A stretch of DNA of 64,000 nt, taken from the NCBI RefSeq assembly GCF_028830055.1, contig NZ_CP101655.1, positions 5,199,137-5,263,136 on the forward strand, read 5' to 3'. The stretch comes from Pseudomonas serboccidentalis. Its GTDB lineage: Bacteria > Pseudomonadota > Gammaproteobacteria > Pseudomonadales > Pseudomonadaceae. The position numbers and the translations under genes were made by a program. The notes under the pieces are model-generated. The model was given only the letters and a program-made list of their open reading frames with translations. It was not told the origin of the DNA and did not search any database. Shown here piece after piece: positions 49,711-57,911 of the stretch; positions within the stretch are counted from its first letter, which is position 1, and each line of letters begins with the position of its first letter.

Positions 49711-49760
49711 AACAGCGGCGGCGAGGGTTCGATGTTGGCCTCGGGGCGTGTCATGCAGAG

Positions 49761-49774
49761 CTGATCAAGATCAA
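49761..49774 (+). promoter_or_regulatory. Predicted ANR/FNR box upstream of universal stress protein 2
   Basis: CTGAT-CAAG-ATCAA has one mismatch to the consensus. It is centred about 81 bp upstream of the ATG at 49849. Confidence 0.7.
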
Positions 49775-49848
49775 CTCGCCGGCGGCAGGAACGCGCAATC
49801 TGGAACCCTGTTCACTCGATCCAGATGGCCATCGTGCCGAGGTGCCCC

Positions 49849-50772
49849 ATGTCGCAGACTCCGCGTTTACTGTTGATCGCTCCCCCAGCCATGACCCACA
49901 CACCGGCGTTCGAACGTGCCGCTGCGCTGGCAGTCGCCATGCAACTGCCGTTGCACATTGTCGCCTTCGACTATTTGCAGGCGCTGGCCGTGGTGGGCCT
50001 GTTCGCCCCCGAACAAATCCGCCTGGCCCGAGACGGTTATCTGCGTACCCATCGCCAATGGCTGGCCGAACAGGCCGGCTTGCTCGCGCGCCATGGCATC
50101 GAGGTCACCAGCGAGGTGGTCTGGGTGCAACATCCGTATGAAGAAGTTCTGCAGTTCGTCAACGAGATGCCGCTGGCGCTGATCATCAAGGATGCGCAGC
50201 AGGAATCGGCATTGAAGCGGGTGTTTTACACGCCGCTGGATTGGCAGTTGCTGCGTGATTGCCCGGCGCCGGTGCATCTGGTCACCGATGACGTCCACCC
50301 ACGGCCGCGCAGTGTGCTGGCGATTATCGACGTGCTGCGCAGTGAGGATCAGGATCTGGTGTTCAACGATCAGATTGTGAAAGCTGCCACCCGGCTGGCC
50401 GAGCAATGTGATGCCCGGCTGGAGTTGCTGCATGTTTACGACTGGACGTCGGTGTACGCCACGGACATGGGTTATGGCGCGCTGCCCCTGGCCACCGGGA
50501 TCTATGAATCTTTGGGCAGTGCGCAACACGAGGCGTTTGCGGCCCTGGCCGAACGCCATGGTGTGCCGCCGACCCACCGACACTTTGTCGAGGGGCCGCC
50601 GGTGTCGAGCATTTGCGAGTTCGCCGCAGAACATCACACCGACGTGATCGTGATGGGCACGGTGCAGCATCATGGTTTGAACAAGTTGTTGGGCACCACC
50701 GCCGAACAGATCCTGCACCGCGCGCCTTGCAGTGTGCTGGCGATCAAACCGGGACATACGCTGCAGTCGTGA
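49849..50772 (+). CDS. Universal stress protein, tandem UspA domains (UspE-like) 2
   Basis: A 307-aa protein with two UspA domains, very like stress proteins 1 and 4 (HIVAFDYLQALAVVGLF, TSEVVWVQHPYEEVL). The second domain ends in VMGTVQHHGLNKLLGTTAEQ. The start at 49849 is preferred because GAGGTG precedes it and the sequence RLLLIAPPAM matches the paralogues; an ATG 24 bp upstream is in frame. A strong terminator hairpin follows. An ANR box is present upstream. Confidence 0.9.
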   Translation: MSQTPRLLLIAPPAMTHTPAFERAAALAVAMQLPLHIVAFDYLQALAVVGLFAPEQIRLARDGYLRTHRQWLAEQAGLLARHGIEVTSEVVWVQHPYEEVLQFVNEMPLALIIKDAQQESALKRVFYTPLDWQLLRDCPAPVHLVTDDVHPRPRSVLAIIDVLRSEDQDLVFNDQIVKAATRLAEQCDARLELLHVYDWTSVYATDMGYGALPLATGIYESLGSAQHEAFAALAERHGVPPTHRHFVEGPPVSSICEFAAEHHTDVIVMGTVQHHGLNKLLGTTAEQILHRAPCSVLAIKPGHTLQS

Positions 50773-50776
50773 AGGC

Positions 50777-50824
50777 AATCGCCCGGTGATGAGTCCTGAC
50801 GGGCCCATCACCGGGCGATTTTTT
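50777..50824. terminator. Bidirectional Rho-independent terminator
   Basis: Stem AATCGCCCGGTGATG / CATCACCGGGCGATT with a 14-nt loop, followed by TTTT. It lies between the convergent stress protein 2 and GNAT genes. Confidence 0.88.
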
Positions 50825-51386
50825 ACAGTTGAAGACGGTGTATGACCTGCCGGCTGTCGTCAGGATCATGATGGGTTTCGAAGTTCAGCGTCCGGGCCAG
50901 TTCACGCATCGGTTCGTTGCTGGCGACGTCGACCGAATACATCTGGTGAAAGCCGTTCTTGCGCGCAGCCTTGATCAGGTGCTCCATCAACAGCGTGCCC
51001 AGTCCCAGGTGCTGCCATTCATCGGCAACGGTCACGGCGCATTCACATTCATGCTCGCCGGTGGCGGCATAACGACTGATGCCGATTTCGATCAACTGGC
51101 CGTCTTCATGCACCAGCGCGATGAAGGCCGTGCGCTTCTTGTTATCGGTGTCCATCAGTTGGTCGAGCATCGCCGTGCCGGGTTCGCTGATCTGCGCCAG
51201 AAAACGCATGTGCCGGGACTCGGGTGACAGGCGCTTGATGAAGGCGTATTCACGCTCACGGTCCTTTTCCGCCAACGGGCGGATCAACACGTGGCGCCCA
51301 TCCTTGACGGCTTCAATCCAGTATTGCCCGGAGACTGCGGCGTACGCCGCCACGGCCCGATCGTTGTGGTCTTTGACAGTAAGCAT
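50823..51386 (-). CDS. GNAT-family N-acetyltransferase
   Basis: A 187-aa acetyltransferase. A short N-terminal extension is followed by the GNAT fold with IRPLAEKDRERE and motif A in VADEWQHLGLGTLLMEHLIKAA (about 125-150). GGAGG is 8 nt before the ATG at 51386. It resembles the acetyltransferases often found among ANR-regulated stress genes, though the substrate (protein or small molecule) is unknown. It is divergent from stress protein 3, with two FNR-like palindromes in the shared 224-bp region. Confidence 0.87.
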   Translation of the reverse strand: MLTVKDHNDRAVAAYAAVSGQYWIEAVKDGRHVLIRPLAEKDREREYAFIKRLSPESRHMRFLAQISEPGTAMLDQLMDTDNKKRTAFIALVHEDGQLIEIGISRYAATGEHECECAVTVADEWQHLGLGTLLMEHLIKAARKNGFHQMYSVDVASNEPMRELARTLNFETHHDPDDSRQVIHRLQL

Positions 51387-51474
51387 GGGGTAATCCTCCA
51401 TCCGGTTTGAAAGGCTGACACGCGGTGACCAATTGCTCTTTCTTTCCTTTCTACGCCGTTGCCGGTGTCTGGAT

Positions 51475-51488
51475 CTGATCTGGATCAG
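51475..51488 (-). promoter_or_regulatory. Possible weak ANR/FNR site for the GNAT gene
   Basis: CTGAT-CTGG-ATCAG is a perfect palindrome with two symmetrical mismatches to TTGAT-N4-ATCAA, centred about 96 bp upstream of the GNAT ATG at 51386. Confidence 0.4.
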
Positions 51489-51521
51489 ACACACGCGATG
51501 GCGCCACTGATTGGCTTGTGT

Positions 51522-51535
51522 TTGATGTAAATCAA
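51522..51535 (+). promoter_or_regulatory. Exact ANR/FNR box upstream of universal stress protein 3
   Basis: TTGAT-GTAA-ATCAA matches the consensus at all ten defined positions. It is centred about 82 bp upstream of the ATG at 51611. It could also act on the divergent GNAT gene. Confidence 0.88.
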
Positions 51536-51610
51536 CGTCAGGCAGGGGGCCGCGAGCGCAGGCTGAAACCTTGCCGGCCTGTCAGCGCCGGTGCCGAGCG
51601 GAGGTGTGTG

Positions 51611-52525
51611 ATGGGGCAATATCAACGTTTGCTGCTGGTCGCCGACCAGACCCTGCATCAGTCGCCCGCCATGCTGCGCGCAATGGCACTGGCCAAGGCG
51701 AGCGGGGCTGCGCTGGATGTGCGGGCCTTTGTCGAACCGGTGCCGGTGGCGCACCTGTGGGAAGACAAGATCGATGAGGTCGACGCGCAACGCTATCTGC
51801 GCCGCTACCGACGCTGGATCGCCGATGAGGTCGAACGGCTCAACGGCCATGGCCTGAAGGTCACCGTGGACGTGGTGTTCACCACCCATCCGTTGCTGGA
51901 AATCCTCAAGACCGTGCAGACCCTCAAGCCCGATCTGCTGATCAAGGATGTGACGTTGGAGCCGGTGCTCAAACGGGTCTTCGTCACGCCGCTTGATTGC
52001 CACTTGCTGCGCGAATGTCCGGTCCCGGTGCACCTGGTCAATCAGATTCGTTACGCCTTACCGCACCGAGTGGTGGCGGCAGTGGACCCGTTCGATCCGG
52101 CCACGCAGATCAACGGCTTGAACGACACCATCATCCAGACCGCCAATGCTCTGGCCCTGCAGTGCGATGCGCCGTTGCACCTGCTGTACGCTTACGACTT
52201 GTCGGCGGCGTTCAACGGTGATGCGCCGCTGGTCACCGGCGGCTGGAACGGCAACTTCGTCGAAGAGCTGCGCGAGTCCCTGCATCAGGCCTTCGTCACC
52301 CTGGCTGATCGCTACGGCGTGCCACCGGAGCGTCGGCATTTTGCCATGGGCTTGCCGGTGCCGGTGATCAGCGAGTTTGTCGAGCAATACCTGGCGGACG
52401 TGGTGGTGATGGGCACGGCGCATCGGGTCGGCATGGATCGCTTGATCGGCAGCAACACCGAGCGCGCGTTGTATTCAGTGCCGGGCAGCATTCTGGCGGT
52501 CAGACAATGCGGCGACGCTGGCTAG
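51611..52525 (+). CDS. Universal stress protein, tandem UspA domains (UspE-like) 3
   Basis: A 304-aa tandem UspA protein and the most divergent of the four (VRAFVEPVPVAHLWEDKIDEV in place of the FDYLQAL block). The second domain ends in VMGTAHRVGMDRLIGSNTERAL. The start at 51611 has GGAGGTG upstream and removes an unlikely 31-residue extension. It lies behind an exact ANR box and ends 18 bp before the convergent FNR-type regulator gene. Confidence 0.9.
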   Translation: MGQYQRLLLVADQTLHQSPAMLRAMALAKASGAALDVRAFVEPVPVAHLWEDKIDEVDAQRYLRRYRRWIADEVERLNGHGLKVTVDVVFTTHPLLEILKTVQTLKPDLLIKDVTLEPVLKRVFVTPLDCHLLRECPVPVHLVNQIRYALPHRVVAAVDPFDPATQINGLNDTIIQTANALALQCDAPLHLLYAYDLSAAFNGDAPLVTGGWNGNFVEELRESLHQAFVTLADRYGVPPERRHFAMGLPVPVISEFVEQYLADVVVMGTAHRVGMDRLIGSNTERALYSVPGSILAVRQCGDAG

Positions 52526-52543
52526 CGCTCGCCGGAGCAGGGA

Positions 52544-53287
52544 TCAGCGAGGCGAGCGGTGGCAGCCGGCAAGCAATTGCTTGAGGCCGTCCATGTTCTG
52601 GATCCGGACGTTGCGGCCGCTGATTTCCACCAGCCCCTGATCGCGCAGGTGGGCGATGCCGCGGCAGATGGTTTCCAGGCGCAACCCGAGGTAGGAGCCG
52701 ATTTCCTCGCGGCGCATTTTCAGCACGAAATCCTTGGAGGAATAGCCGCGGATGCTCAAGCGTTGCGACAGATTGAGCAGAAACGCCGCCAGCCGCTCAT
52801 CCGAGTTCATGTTGCCCATCAGCATCAACATACTGTGGTCACGCACGATTTCACGGCTCAGCAACCGGTTGAGGTTGTGCTGCAGCGACGGCAGGTTCTG
52901 CGCGAGCTTTTCCAGGTGCGCAAAGTGGATCGGGCAGACCTCGCTGTCCTCCAGCGCAAAGGCGTTGCAGGCATGCTCGTCGGCGCTGATGGCGTCCAGC
53001 CCAAGCATCTCGCCCGGGATGTGAAACCCGGTGACCTGTTCACGCCCGTCGACTGACAGCATGCTGGTCTTGAACGAACCGATCCGCACGGCGTACAGCG
53101 AACGCAGGGGATCGCCGGTGCGGTACAGCGCCGTGCCCTTTTTGACTTTGACCCGCTGCACGATCAGCGTGTCCAGACGCTCGACTTCCGCACCGTTCAA
53201 GCCGATCGGCAGACACAACTCCAGCACGCTGCAGTTGGAGCACGCGGCCTTGAGATGCTGCGCGTGGAACGGAAGTACTTCTGACAT
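52544..53287 (-). CDS. CRP/FNR-family regulator with Fe-S cysteines (ANR paralogue)
   Basis: A 247-aa oxygen-responsive regulator. The N-terminal cluster Cys16, Cys19 and Cys25 (CSNCSVLELC) plus Cys107 (EHACNAF) are the four ligands of the FNR/ANR [4Fe-4S] cluster. A cyclic-nucleotide-binding-type beta barrel and a dimer helix follow. The C-terminal helix-turn-helix has EEIGSYLGLRLETICRGIAHL, in which E and R of the E..SR/GR pattern contact TTGAT half sites. The start at 53287 gives the usual short N-terminus. It lies inside a group of genes preceded by ANR boxes and shares an intergenic region with stress protein 4. It is probably a second FNR-type protein rather than the canonical anr. Confidence 0.88.
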   Translation of the reverse strand: MSEVLPFHAQHLKAACSNCSVLELCLPIGLNGAEVERLDTLIVQRVKVKKGTALYRTGDPLRSLYAVRIGSFKTSMLSVDGREQVTGFHIPGEMLGLDAISADEHACNAFALEDSEVCPIHFAHLEKLAQNLPSLQHNLNRLLSREIVRDHSMLMLMGNMNSDERLAAFLLNLSQRLSIRGYSSKDFVLKMRREEIGSYLGLRLETICRGIAHLRDQGLVEISGRNVRIQNMDGLKQLLAGCHRSPR

Positions 53288-53424
53288 GGGAGCTATTACG
53301 CCTCTGTGGGTGCATTGAGCATAGGTGTTGTGGGTTTCGGGCGCTGAGCTTATTCCGGCATCAGCAGTGGCAGGTGACGAACGGACAAAGCGCACTGGAT
53401 GCACTGCTGCACATCTGCCATCGC

Positions 53425-53438
53425 TTGATAAAAATCAG
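53425..53438 (+). promoter_or_regulatory. Predicted ANR/FNR box between the FNR-type regulator and universal stress protein 4
   Basis: TTGAT-AAAA-ATCAG has one mismatch. It is centred about 116 bp upstream of stress protein 4 (ATG 53547) and about 144 bp upstream of the regulator start (53287), so it could serve activation of one gene and autoregulation of the other. Confidence 0.72.
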
Positions 53439-53546
53439 AGTCCTGCAAGGGCATCGCCGGATACTGGCTTGGTCGTCGATATGTAATCGACAGGGATGTC
53501 AGGCTGGCCAACGGGCCAGCCTCGTGCTGCCAGGGCGAGGTCTGTG

Positions 53547-54467
53547 ATGCTCAAGCTCAAACGTATGCTGTTGATTGCTCCCACCGAAATGATCCGAACT
53601 CCGGCATTCGATCGAGCGCGGGCCCTGGCCGAGGCCACCGGTGCGGCGCTGCACATCGTGGCGTTCGACTATGTGCAGGCGTTGGCGGTGGCCGGCCTGT
53701 TCGACCACGACGCGATGGCCCAGGCCCGCGAAGGTTACTTGCAGGTGCATCGACACTGGCTGGAGCAGCAGGCACGGTTTCAGGCAGGCAGTGGCGTGCA
53801 GGTCACCAGCGAAGTGGTCTGGGCCCGGGCCACGCCGGCGCACATGCTTGAATACATCAATGACTATCGGGCTGATCTGGTGATCAAGGATGCCCATCAT
53901 GTCCCGGCGCTGAATCGGGCGTTCCACCGACCGCTGGACTGGCTGCTGCTGCGCGACTGTCCGGCCCCCGTGCATCTGGTTATCGACGCCCGTCATCCGC
54001 TGCCGCTGACAATACTCGCGGCGGTTGATCTTTCGCATCTGGAAGACCTGACCCAGGGCCTCAACGAACGCATCCTCGACCTGGCCGCAACGCTGGCAGG
54101 CGCATGCGGCGCGACCTTGCACATCCTCAACGTCAGTAACTGGTCGGTATTAGGCGATGCGGCGATGAGCGTGCCGACCCTGAGCCTGGATCACAGCCTG
54201 TGCGAGGCGATCAACGACACCCAGCAAGAGGCTTTTGATGCGCTGGCTGAACGCTATGACATTGCGATGCACTGTCGCCACCAATTGACCGGCATTCCGC
54301 ATCTGGTGATCGAGCAGTTCGCCTCCCGGAGCCAGTGCGACCTGTTGGTGCTCGGCACTGCCTATCAGCGCGGGCTGGACGGCTTCATCGGCGCGACCGT
54401 GGAGAGTGTCCTGAACCGGGCACCGTGCAGCCTGATGATCGCCAAACCGTTGCCGGCCCCCGAGTGA
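53547..54467 (+). CDS. Universal stress protein, tandem UspA domains (UspE-like) 4
   Basis: A 306-aa tandem UspA protein, closest to stress protein 2 (HIVAFDYVQALAVAGLFDHD, TSEVVWARATPAHML). The nucleotide-loop end of domain 2 reads VLGTAYQRGLDGFIGATVES. The start MLKLKRMLLIAPTEM matches the paralogues and has GGCGAGG before it. It is divergent from the FNR-type regulator gene. Confidence 0.9.
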   Translation: MLKLKRMLLIAPTEMIRTPAFDRARALAEATGAALHIVAFDYVQALAVAGLFDHDAMAQAREGYLQVHRHWLEQQARFQAGSGVQVTSEVVWARATPAHMLEYINDYRADLVIKDAHHVPALNRAFHRPLDWLLLRDCPAPVHLVIDARHPLPLTILAAVDLSHLEDLTQGLNERILDLAATLAGACGATLHILNVSNWSVLGDAAMSVPTLSLDHSLCEAINDTQQEAFDALAERYDIAMHCRHQLTGIPHLVIEQFASRSQCDLLVLGTAYQRGLDGFIGATVESVLNRAPCSLMIAKPLPAPE

Positions 54468-54635
54468 GCGGGGGCTTCAAGCGGGGTGGGGCGCCTGTGC
54501 CACTCGGCTTGATTGTCTGCTTTGAGTTGACAGTGAAACGCTTTTCAACGGATTTATCCGTTCAGGCTGTGTCCGTAATCTGTGCCCATGTTCAACGCAA
54601 CCCCAACCACCACAACCAAGAAAAGGGATTCAAAC

Positions 54636-55268
54636 ATGAGCACTGCAACCTACAACCGCCTGAACAAAGACGACGCCGTAGTCCTGCTGGTCGACCACCA
54701 GACCGGTCTGATTTCTCTGGTTCAGGACTTCACGCCGAACGAATTCAAGAACAACGTACTGGCCCTGGCCGACCTGGCAAAATTCTTCAACTTGCCAACC
54801 ATCCTCACCACCAGTTTTGAACAAGGCCCGAACGGCCCGCTGGTTCCGGAACTCAAGGAAATGTTCCCCGACGCGCCGTACATCGCCCGCCCAGGCCAGA
54901 TCAACGCCTGGGACAACGAAGACTTCGTCAAGGCCATCAAGGCCACCGGCCGCAAGCAGATCATCATTGCCGGCGTCGTGACTGATGTCTGCGTAGCATT
55001 CCCGACCCTGTCGGCGCTGGCGGAAGGCTTCGACGTGTTCGTCGTCACCGACGCCTCCGGCACCTTCAACACCACCGTCCAGCAAGCCGCCTGGAACCGC
55101 ATGACCCAGGCTGGTGCCCAGATGATGAACTGGTTCTCGGTGGCCTGTGAACTGCACCGCGACTGGCGCAACGACATCGAAGGGCTGGGCAACCTGCTGT
55201 CGCAGCGGATTCCCAACTATCGGAATCTGATGAACAGTTATTCGGCGATCACGGCGGCGCAGAAGTAA
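54636..55268 (+). CDS. Isochorismatase-family cysteine hydrolase, YcaC-like
   Basis: A 210-aa protein. The catalytic triad of the family is visible as Asp in LLVDHQTGLI, Lys in KAIKATGRKQIIIAG and Cys in VVTDVCVAFP. Length and the motif TTSFEQGPNGPLVPEL fit the YcaC group, octameric hydrolases of unknown physiological substrate. The start at 54636 follows AAGGGATTC. A good terminator follows. No ANR box is evident, so membership in the neighbouring island is uncertain. Confidence 0.88.
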   Translation: MSTATYNRLNKDDAVVLLVDHQTGLISLVQDFTPNEFKNNVLALADLAKFFNLPTILTTSFEQGPNGPLVPELKEMFPDAPYIARPGQINAWDNEDFVKAIKATGRKQIIIAGVVTDVCVAFPTLSALAEGFDVFVVTDASGTFNTTVQQAAWNRMTQAGAQMMNWFSVACELHRDWRNDIEGLGNLLSQRIPNYRNLMNSYSAITAAQK

Positions 55269-55284
55269 GGGGTGTTGCCAGACT

Positions 55285-55320
55285 AAAAGCCTGCTTTGGA
55301 AAGCAGGCTTTTGTTTTTTC
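55285..55320 (+). terminator. Rho-independent terminator after the YcaC-like gene
   Basis: Stem AAAAGCCTGCTT / AAGCAGGCTTTT with a short loop, followed by GTTTTTTC. Confidence 0.88.
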
Positions 55321-55465
55321 GGTCATCAGTCTTCTGCAGGCTGGAGGCACAACTTAGCCTCAAGTAAACGACGGGAGAATACGGCTGAGGGCTCAATGGG
55401 CTACGATTTGTAAATTCTGTAGGGCTGCTGTAGCTCACCCTCAAAATCGCCGAAAGGGACGAGCA

Positions 55466-55729
55466 TCATGCGTTTTGCGGATTTTGCGAACGCCTTTTTT
55501 CTTCCAGGTAGCGACCTTGAAGGGCCATGAATTCTGACTTATTCAGAACGCCCTTTCTTTTGAGATTGACGAGCAGTTGCCCAACGTCATCCAACTCGAT
55601 GTCATCGCCCACCAGACGCGTGATGGTGACTGCCATATAGCTCAGACCATCACGTTCAGCAGTAACCTGATGCGCTTTGGCGAGCTTGCGAACTTCAGTT
55701 GCGACGTTTTCAGTTGTTGATGCCTTCAT
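55466..55729 (-). CDS. Orphan hypothetical protein, 87 aa
   Basis: An 87-aa soluble protein that appears helical (ATEVRKLAKAHQVTAERDG and DDVGQLLVNLKRKG, NKSEFMALQGRYLEEKRR), with high charge at both ends. AAGGAG and GAGGG lie upstream of the ATG. The surrounding 55.3-56.0 kb is visibly richer in A+T than its neighbours, suggesting a later insertion. No partner such as a toxin is seen next to it. I do not recognise the family. Confidence 0.6.
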   Translation of the reverse strand: MKASTTENVATEVRKLAKAHQVTAERDGLSYMAVTITRLVGDDIELDDVGQLLVNLKRKGVLNKSEFMALQGRYLEEKRRSQNPQNA

Positions 55730-56021
55730 GTGGAAAGCCCTCGATCTTCTCCTTTTGATCCTAACACGGCGCCGGGCCTGTCAATTTTCAGCCAATGTTC
55801 GGTCTGCAAGAGCCAAGGAGTGCTACCTCACATGCACTCACGCTGATCATCACCAGCGCTAAGCTAATGCAAAAAAGATATTTGTCCGTCGTTTTTAATA
55901 TCGTTTAGTTTTGGCTCACAGACGAACCAAAGCATCAAACCGATAGACCTCCCGATTGCCATGACGGCACACGCTGAATCGATCACAGGCTCTTCAGGTT
56001 TGATTCACACGGGAGTGAATC
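55730..56021. other. A+T-richer intergenic region
   Basis: It carries no gene or repeat that I can support. It includes stretches such as GCAAAAAAGATATTTG and GTTTTTAATATCGTTTAG. It must contain the promoter of the oxygenase-metQNI genes. Confidence 0.45.
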
Positions 56022-57074
56022 ATGCCGCACGCACCAGTCATCAACACGCTGCCTATTCTTGATCTTTCGCTGCTCGACGGCTCGGCGCAGCAGCGCCGGC
56101 AATTTCTCGAAGACCTGCGCCATGCTGCTCGGGATGTCGGGTTCTTTTACCTGACCGGGCATGGCATCGACAGTGGCTTGCTGGCGCAGGTCCAGGATCA
56201 GGCGCGGCAGTTCTTTGCCTTGCCGGACGGCGATAAAAGCGCTGTCGGCATGATCAATTCGCCGCACTTTCGCGGTTACAACCGTGCCGCTTCCGAGATC
56301 ACTCGCGGTCAGCCTGATCTGCGCGAGCAGTTTGATCTGGGGGCCGAGCGCGAGGCGTTGCCGTTGCTGACGGACAGCCCGCTGTGGGCGCAGTTGCAGG
56401 GACCCAACCAATGGCCGCAGGCCTTGCCGCCACTCAAGCCGTTGCTGCTCGACTGGCAGCAGGCGATGACGCGTATGTCGTTGCGCCTGTTGCGGGCGTT
56501 TGCCGAGGCGCTGTCGTTGCCGGCCGATGCCTTTGACCGGTTGTACGGCGACAAGCCCAACGAGCACATCAAGCTGATGCGCTATCCGGGGCAGTCGAGC
56601 GCGGCCAGTCATCAGGGCGTCGGCGCGCACAAGGATTCGGGGTTCCTCAGCTTTCTGCTGCAAGACCAGCAGGCGGGGTTGCAAGTGGAGGTCGAGGAGG
56701 GGTGCTGGATCGATGCGCTGCCCCGCGACAACACGCTAGTGGTGAACATTGGCGAACTGCTGGAGCTGGCCACCAACGGCTATTTGCGCGCCACCGTGCA
56801 TCGCGTGGTGTCGCCGCCCGAAGGCAGCGAGCGGCTGTCCATCGCGTTTTTCCTCGGCGCGCAACTCGACGCCGTGGTGCCGCTGTATCCGTTGCCGACC
56901 GTGCTGTTGCGCGAAGCACGTGGCCCGGCGAGTGATCCGCTCAATCCGCTGTTTCGCGATGTCGGCTGGAACTACCTCAAGGGTCGGTTGCGTTCGCACC
57001 CCGACGTCGCCCGGCGCTTTTATGCCGACGCGCTGATTCCCGCAGCACCGCTTCGCAAGACCGCCAACGCCTGA
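56022..57074 (+). CDS. Isopenicillin-N-synthase-like 2-oxoglutarate/Fe(II) oxygenase
   Basis: A 350-aa cytoplasmic non-haem iron oxygenase. The N-terminal DIOX_N part has LPILDLSLLDGSA and GFFYLTGHGID. The jelly-roll core holds the iron ligands His and Asp in GAHKDSGFLSFL, His in ATVHRVV, and the 2-oxoglutarate Arg-x-Ser in ERLSIAFF. It is 27 bp upstream of metQ, so probably co-transcribed with the transporter, which suggests it oxidises an imported (perhaps sulphur-containing) compound. The substrate is unknown. Confidence 0.88.
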   Translation: MPHAPVINTLPILDLSLLDGSAQQRRQFLEDLRHAARDVGFFYLTGHGIDSGLLAQVQDQARQFFALPDGDKSAVGMINSPHFRGYNRAASEITRGQPDLREQFDLGAEREALPLLTDSPLWAQLQGPNQWPQALPPLKPLLLDWQQAMTRMSLRLLRAFAEALSLPADAFDRLYGDKPNEHIKLMRYPGQSSAASHQGVGAHKDSGFLSFLLQDQQAGLQVEVEEGCWIDALPRDNTLVVNIGELLELATNGYLRATVHRVVSPPEGSERLSIAFFLGAQLDAVVPLYPLPTVLLREARGPASDPLNPLFRDVGWNYLKGRLRSHPDVARRFYADALIPAAPLRKTANA

Positions 57075-57101
57075 TTCATCACTCGCTCAAGGACTCCGCA
57101 C

Positions 57102-57911
57102 ATGTTGAAAAAAGCAGGTTTGACGCTGGCCGTGCTCGGCGCGCTGGTGACTTCGTTCGGCGCTCAGGCACTGGAGCCGTTGCGGGTGGCCGCTGACCCG
57201 GTGCCCCACGCGCAGATTCTGGCCTACATTCAGACAATCGATCCGCAACTCAACCTCAAGGTCATCGAGATCCCCAACGGCGTGAACTCCAACGAGCTGC
57301 TGGTGCACGGCGATGTCGATGCCAATTACTTCCAGCATCTGCCGTATCTGAAATCCCAGGAGCAAGCGCTCGGGCAAAAACTCGCGGTGGCTGCCACGGT
57401 GCATATCGAGCCGCTGGGGATTTATTCGCATCGGCACAAAAGCTTCGCCGAGGTGCCGGAAAAAGGCACTGTCGCCGTGCCGAACAACGTCACCAACCTG
57501 AGCCGTGCGCTGTACCTGTTGCAGGACAACGGGCTGATCAAACTCAAGCCCGGTTTCAACGATCCGGCGGCTGATCAGGCCACGCCCAAGGACATCGCCG
57601 AGAACCCGAAACAGCTGAAGATCCTCGAAATCGAATCGCCGCAGATTCCCCGGGCGCTGGACGATGTCGACCTCGCTGTGATCAACGGCAATTACGCGCT
57701 GGAAGCCGGGCTGGTGCCGGCCAGGGATGCGCTGGGGCTGGAGAAAGCCGAGCACAATCCGTACGCCAACATTCTGGTGACCACGCCGACGTTGCAGAAC
57801 GATCCACGGATCGCGCAACTGGCCAAGGACCTGACATCGCCGCAAGTGGCGAAATACATCACCGATAACTTCAATGGCTCGGTGATTCCAGTGGTGGATG
57901 CCAAGCCATGA
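57102..57911 (+). CDS. metQ: MetQ/NlpA-family substrate-binding protein, non-lipidated
   Basis: A 269-aa periplasmic binding protein of the methionine ABC family. The signal (1-23, ending FGAQA) has no lipobox Cys, unlike classical MetQ lipoproteins, so it should be soluble. Family blocks: [37 protein letters not shown], and [20 protein letters not shown]. It overlaps metN by 4 bp. The ligand could be methionine or another sulphur compound; the oxygenase neighbour favours the latter. Confidence 0.88.
   Translation: MLKKAGLTLAVLGALVTSFGAQALEPLRVAADPVPHAQILAYIQTIDPQLNLKVIEIPNGVNSNELLVHGDVDANYFQHLPYLKSQEQALGQKLAVAATVHIEPLGIYSHRHKSFAEVPEKGTVAVPNNVTNLSRALYLLQDNGLIKLKPGFNDPAADQATPKDIAENPKQLKILEIESPQIPRALDDVDLAVINGNYALEAGLVPARDALGLEKAEHNPYANILVTTPTLQNDPRIAQLAKDLTSPQVAKYITDNFNGSVIPVVDAKP

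Noticed and set aside
54512..54536. ANR box upstream of the YcaC-like gene
   Set aside because: Only one half site (TTGAT) is present; the second half site at the correct spacing is missing.
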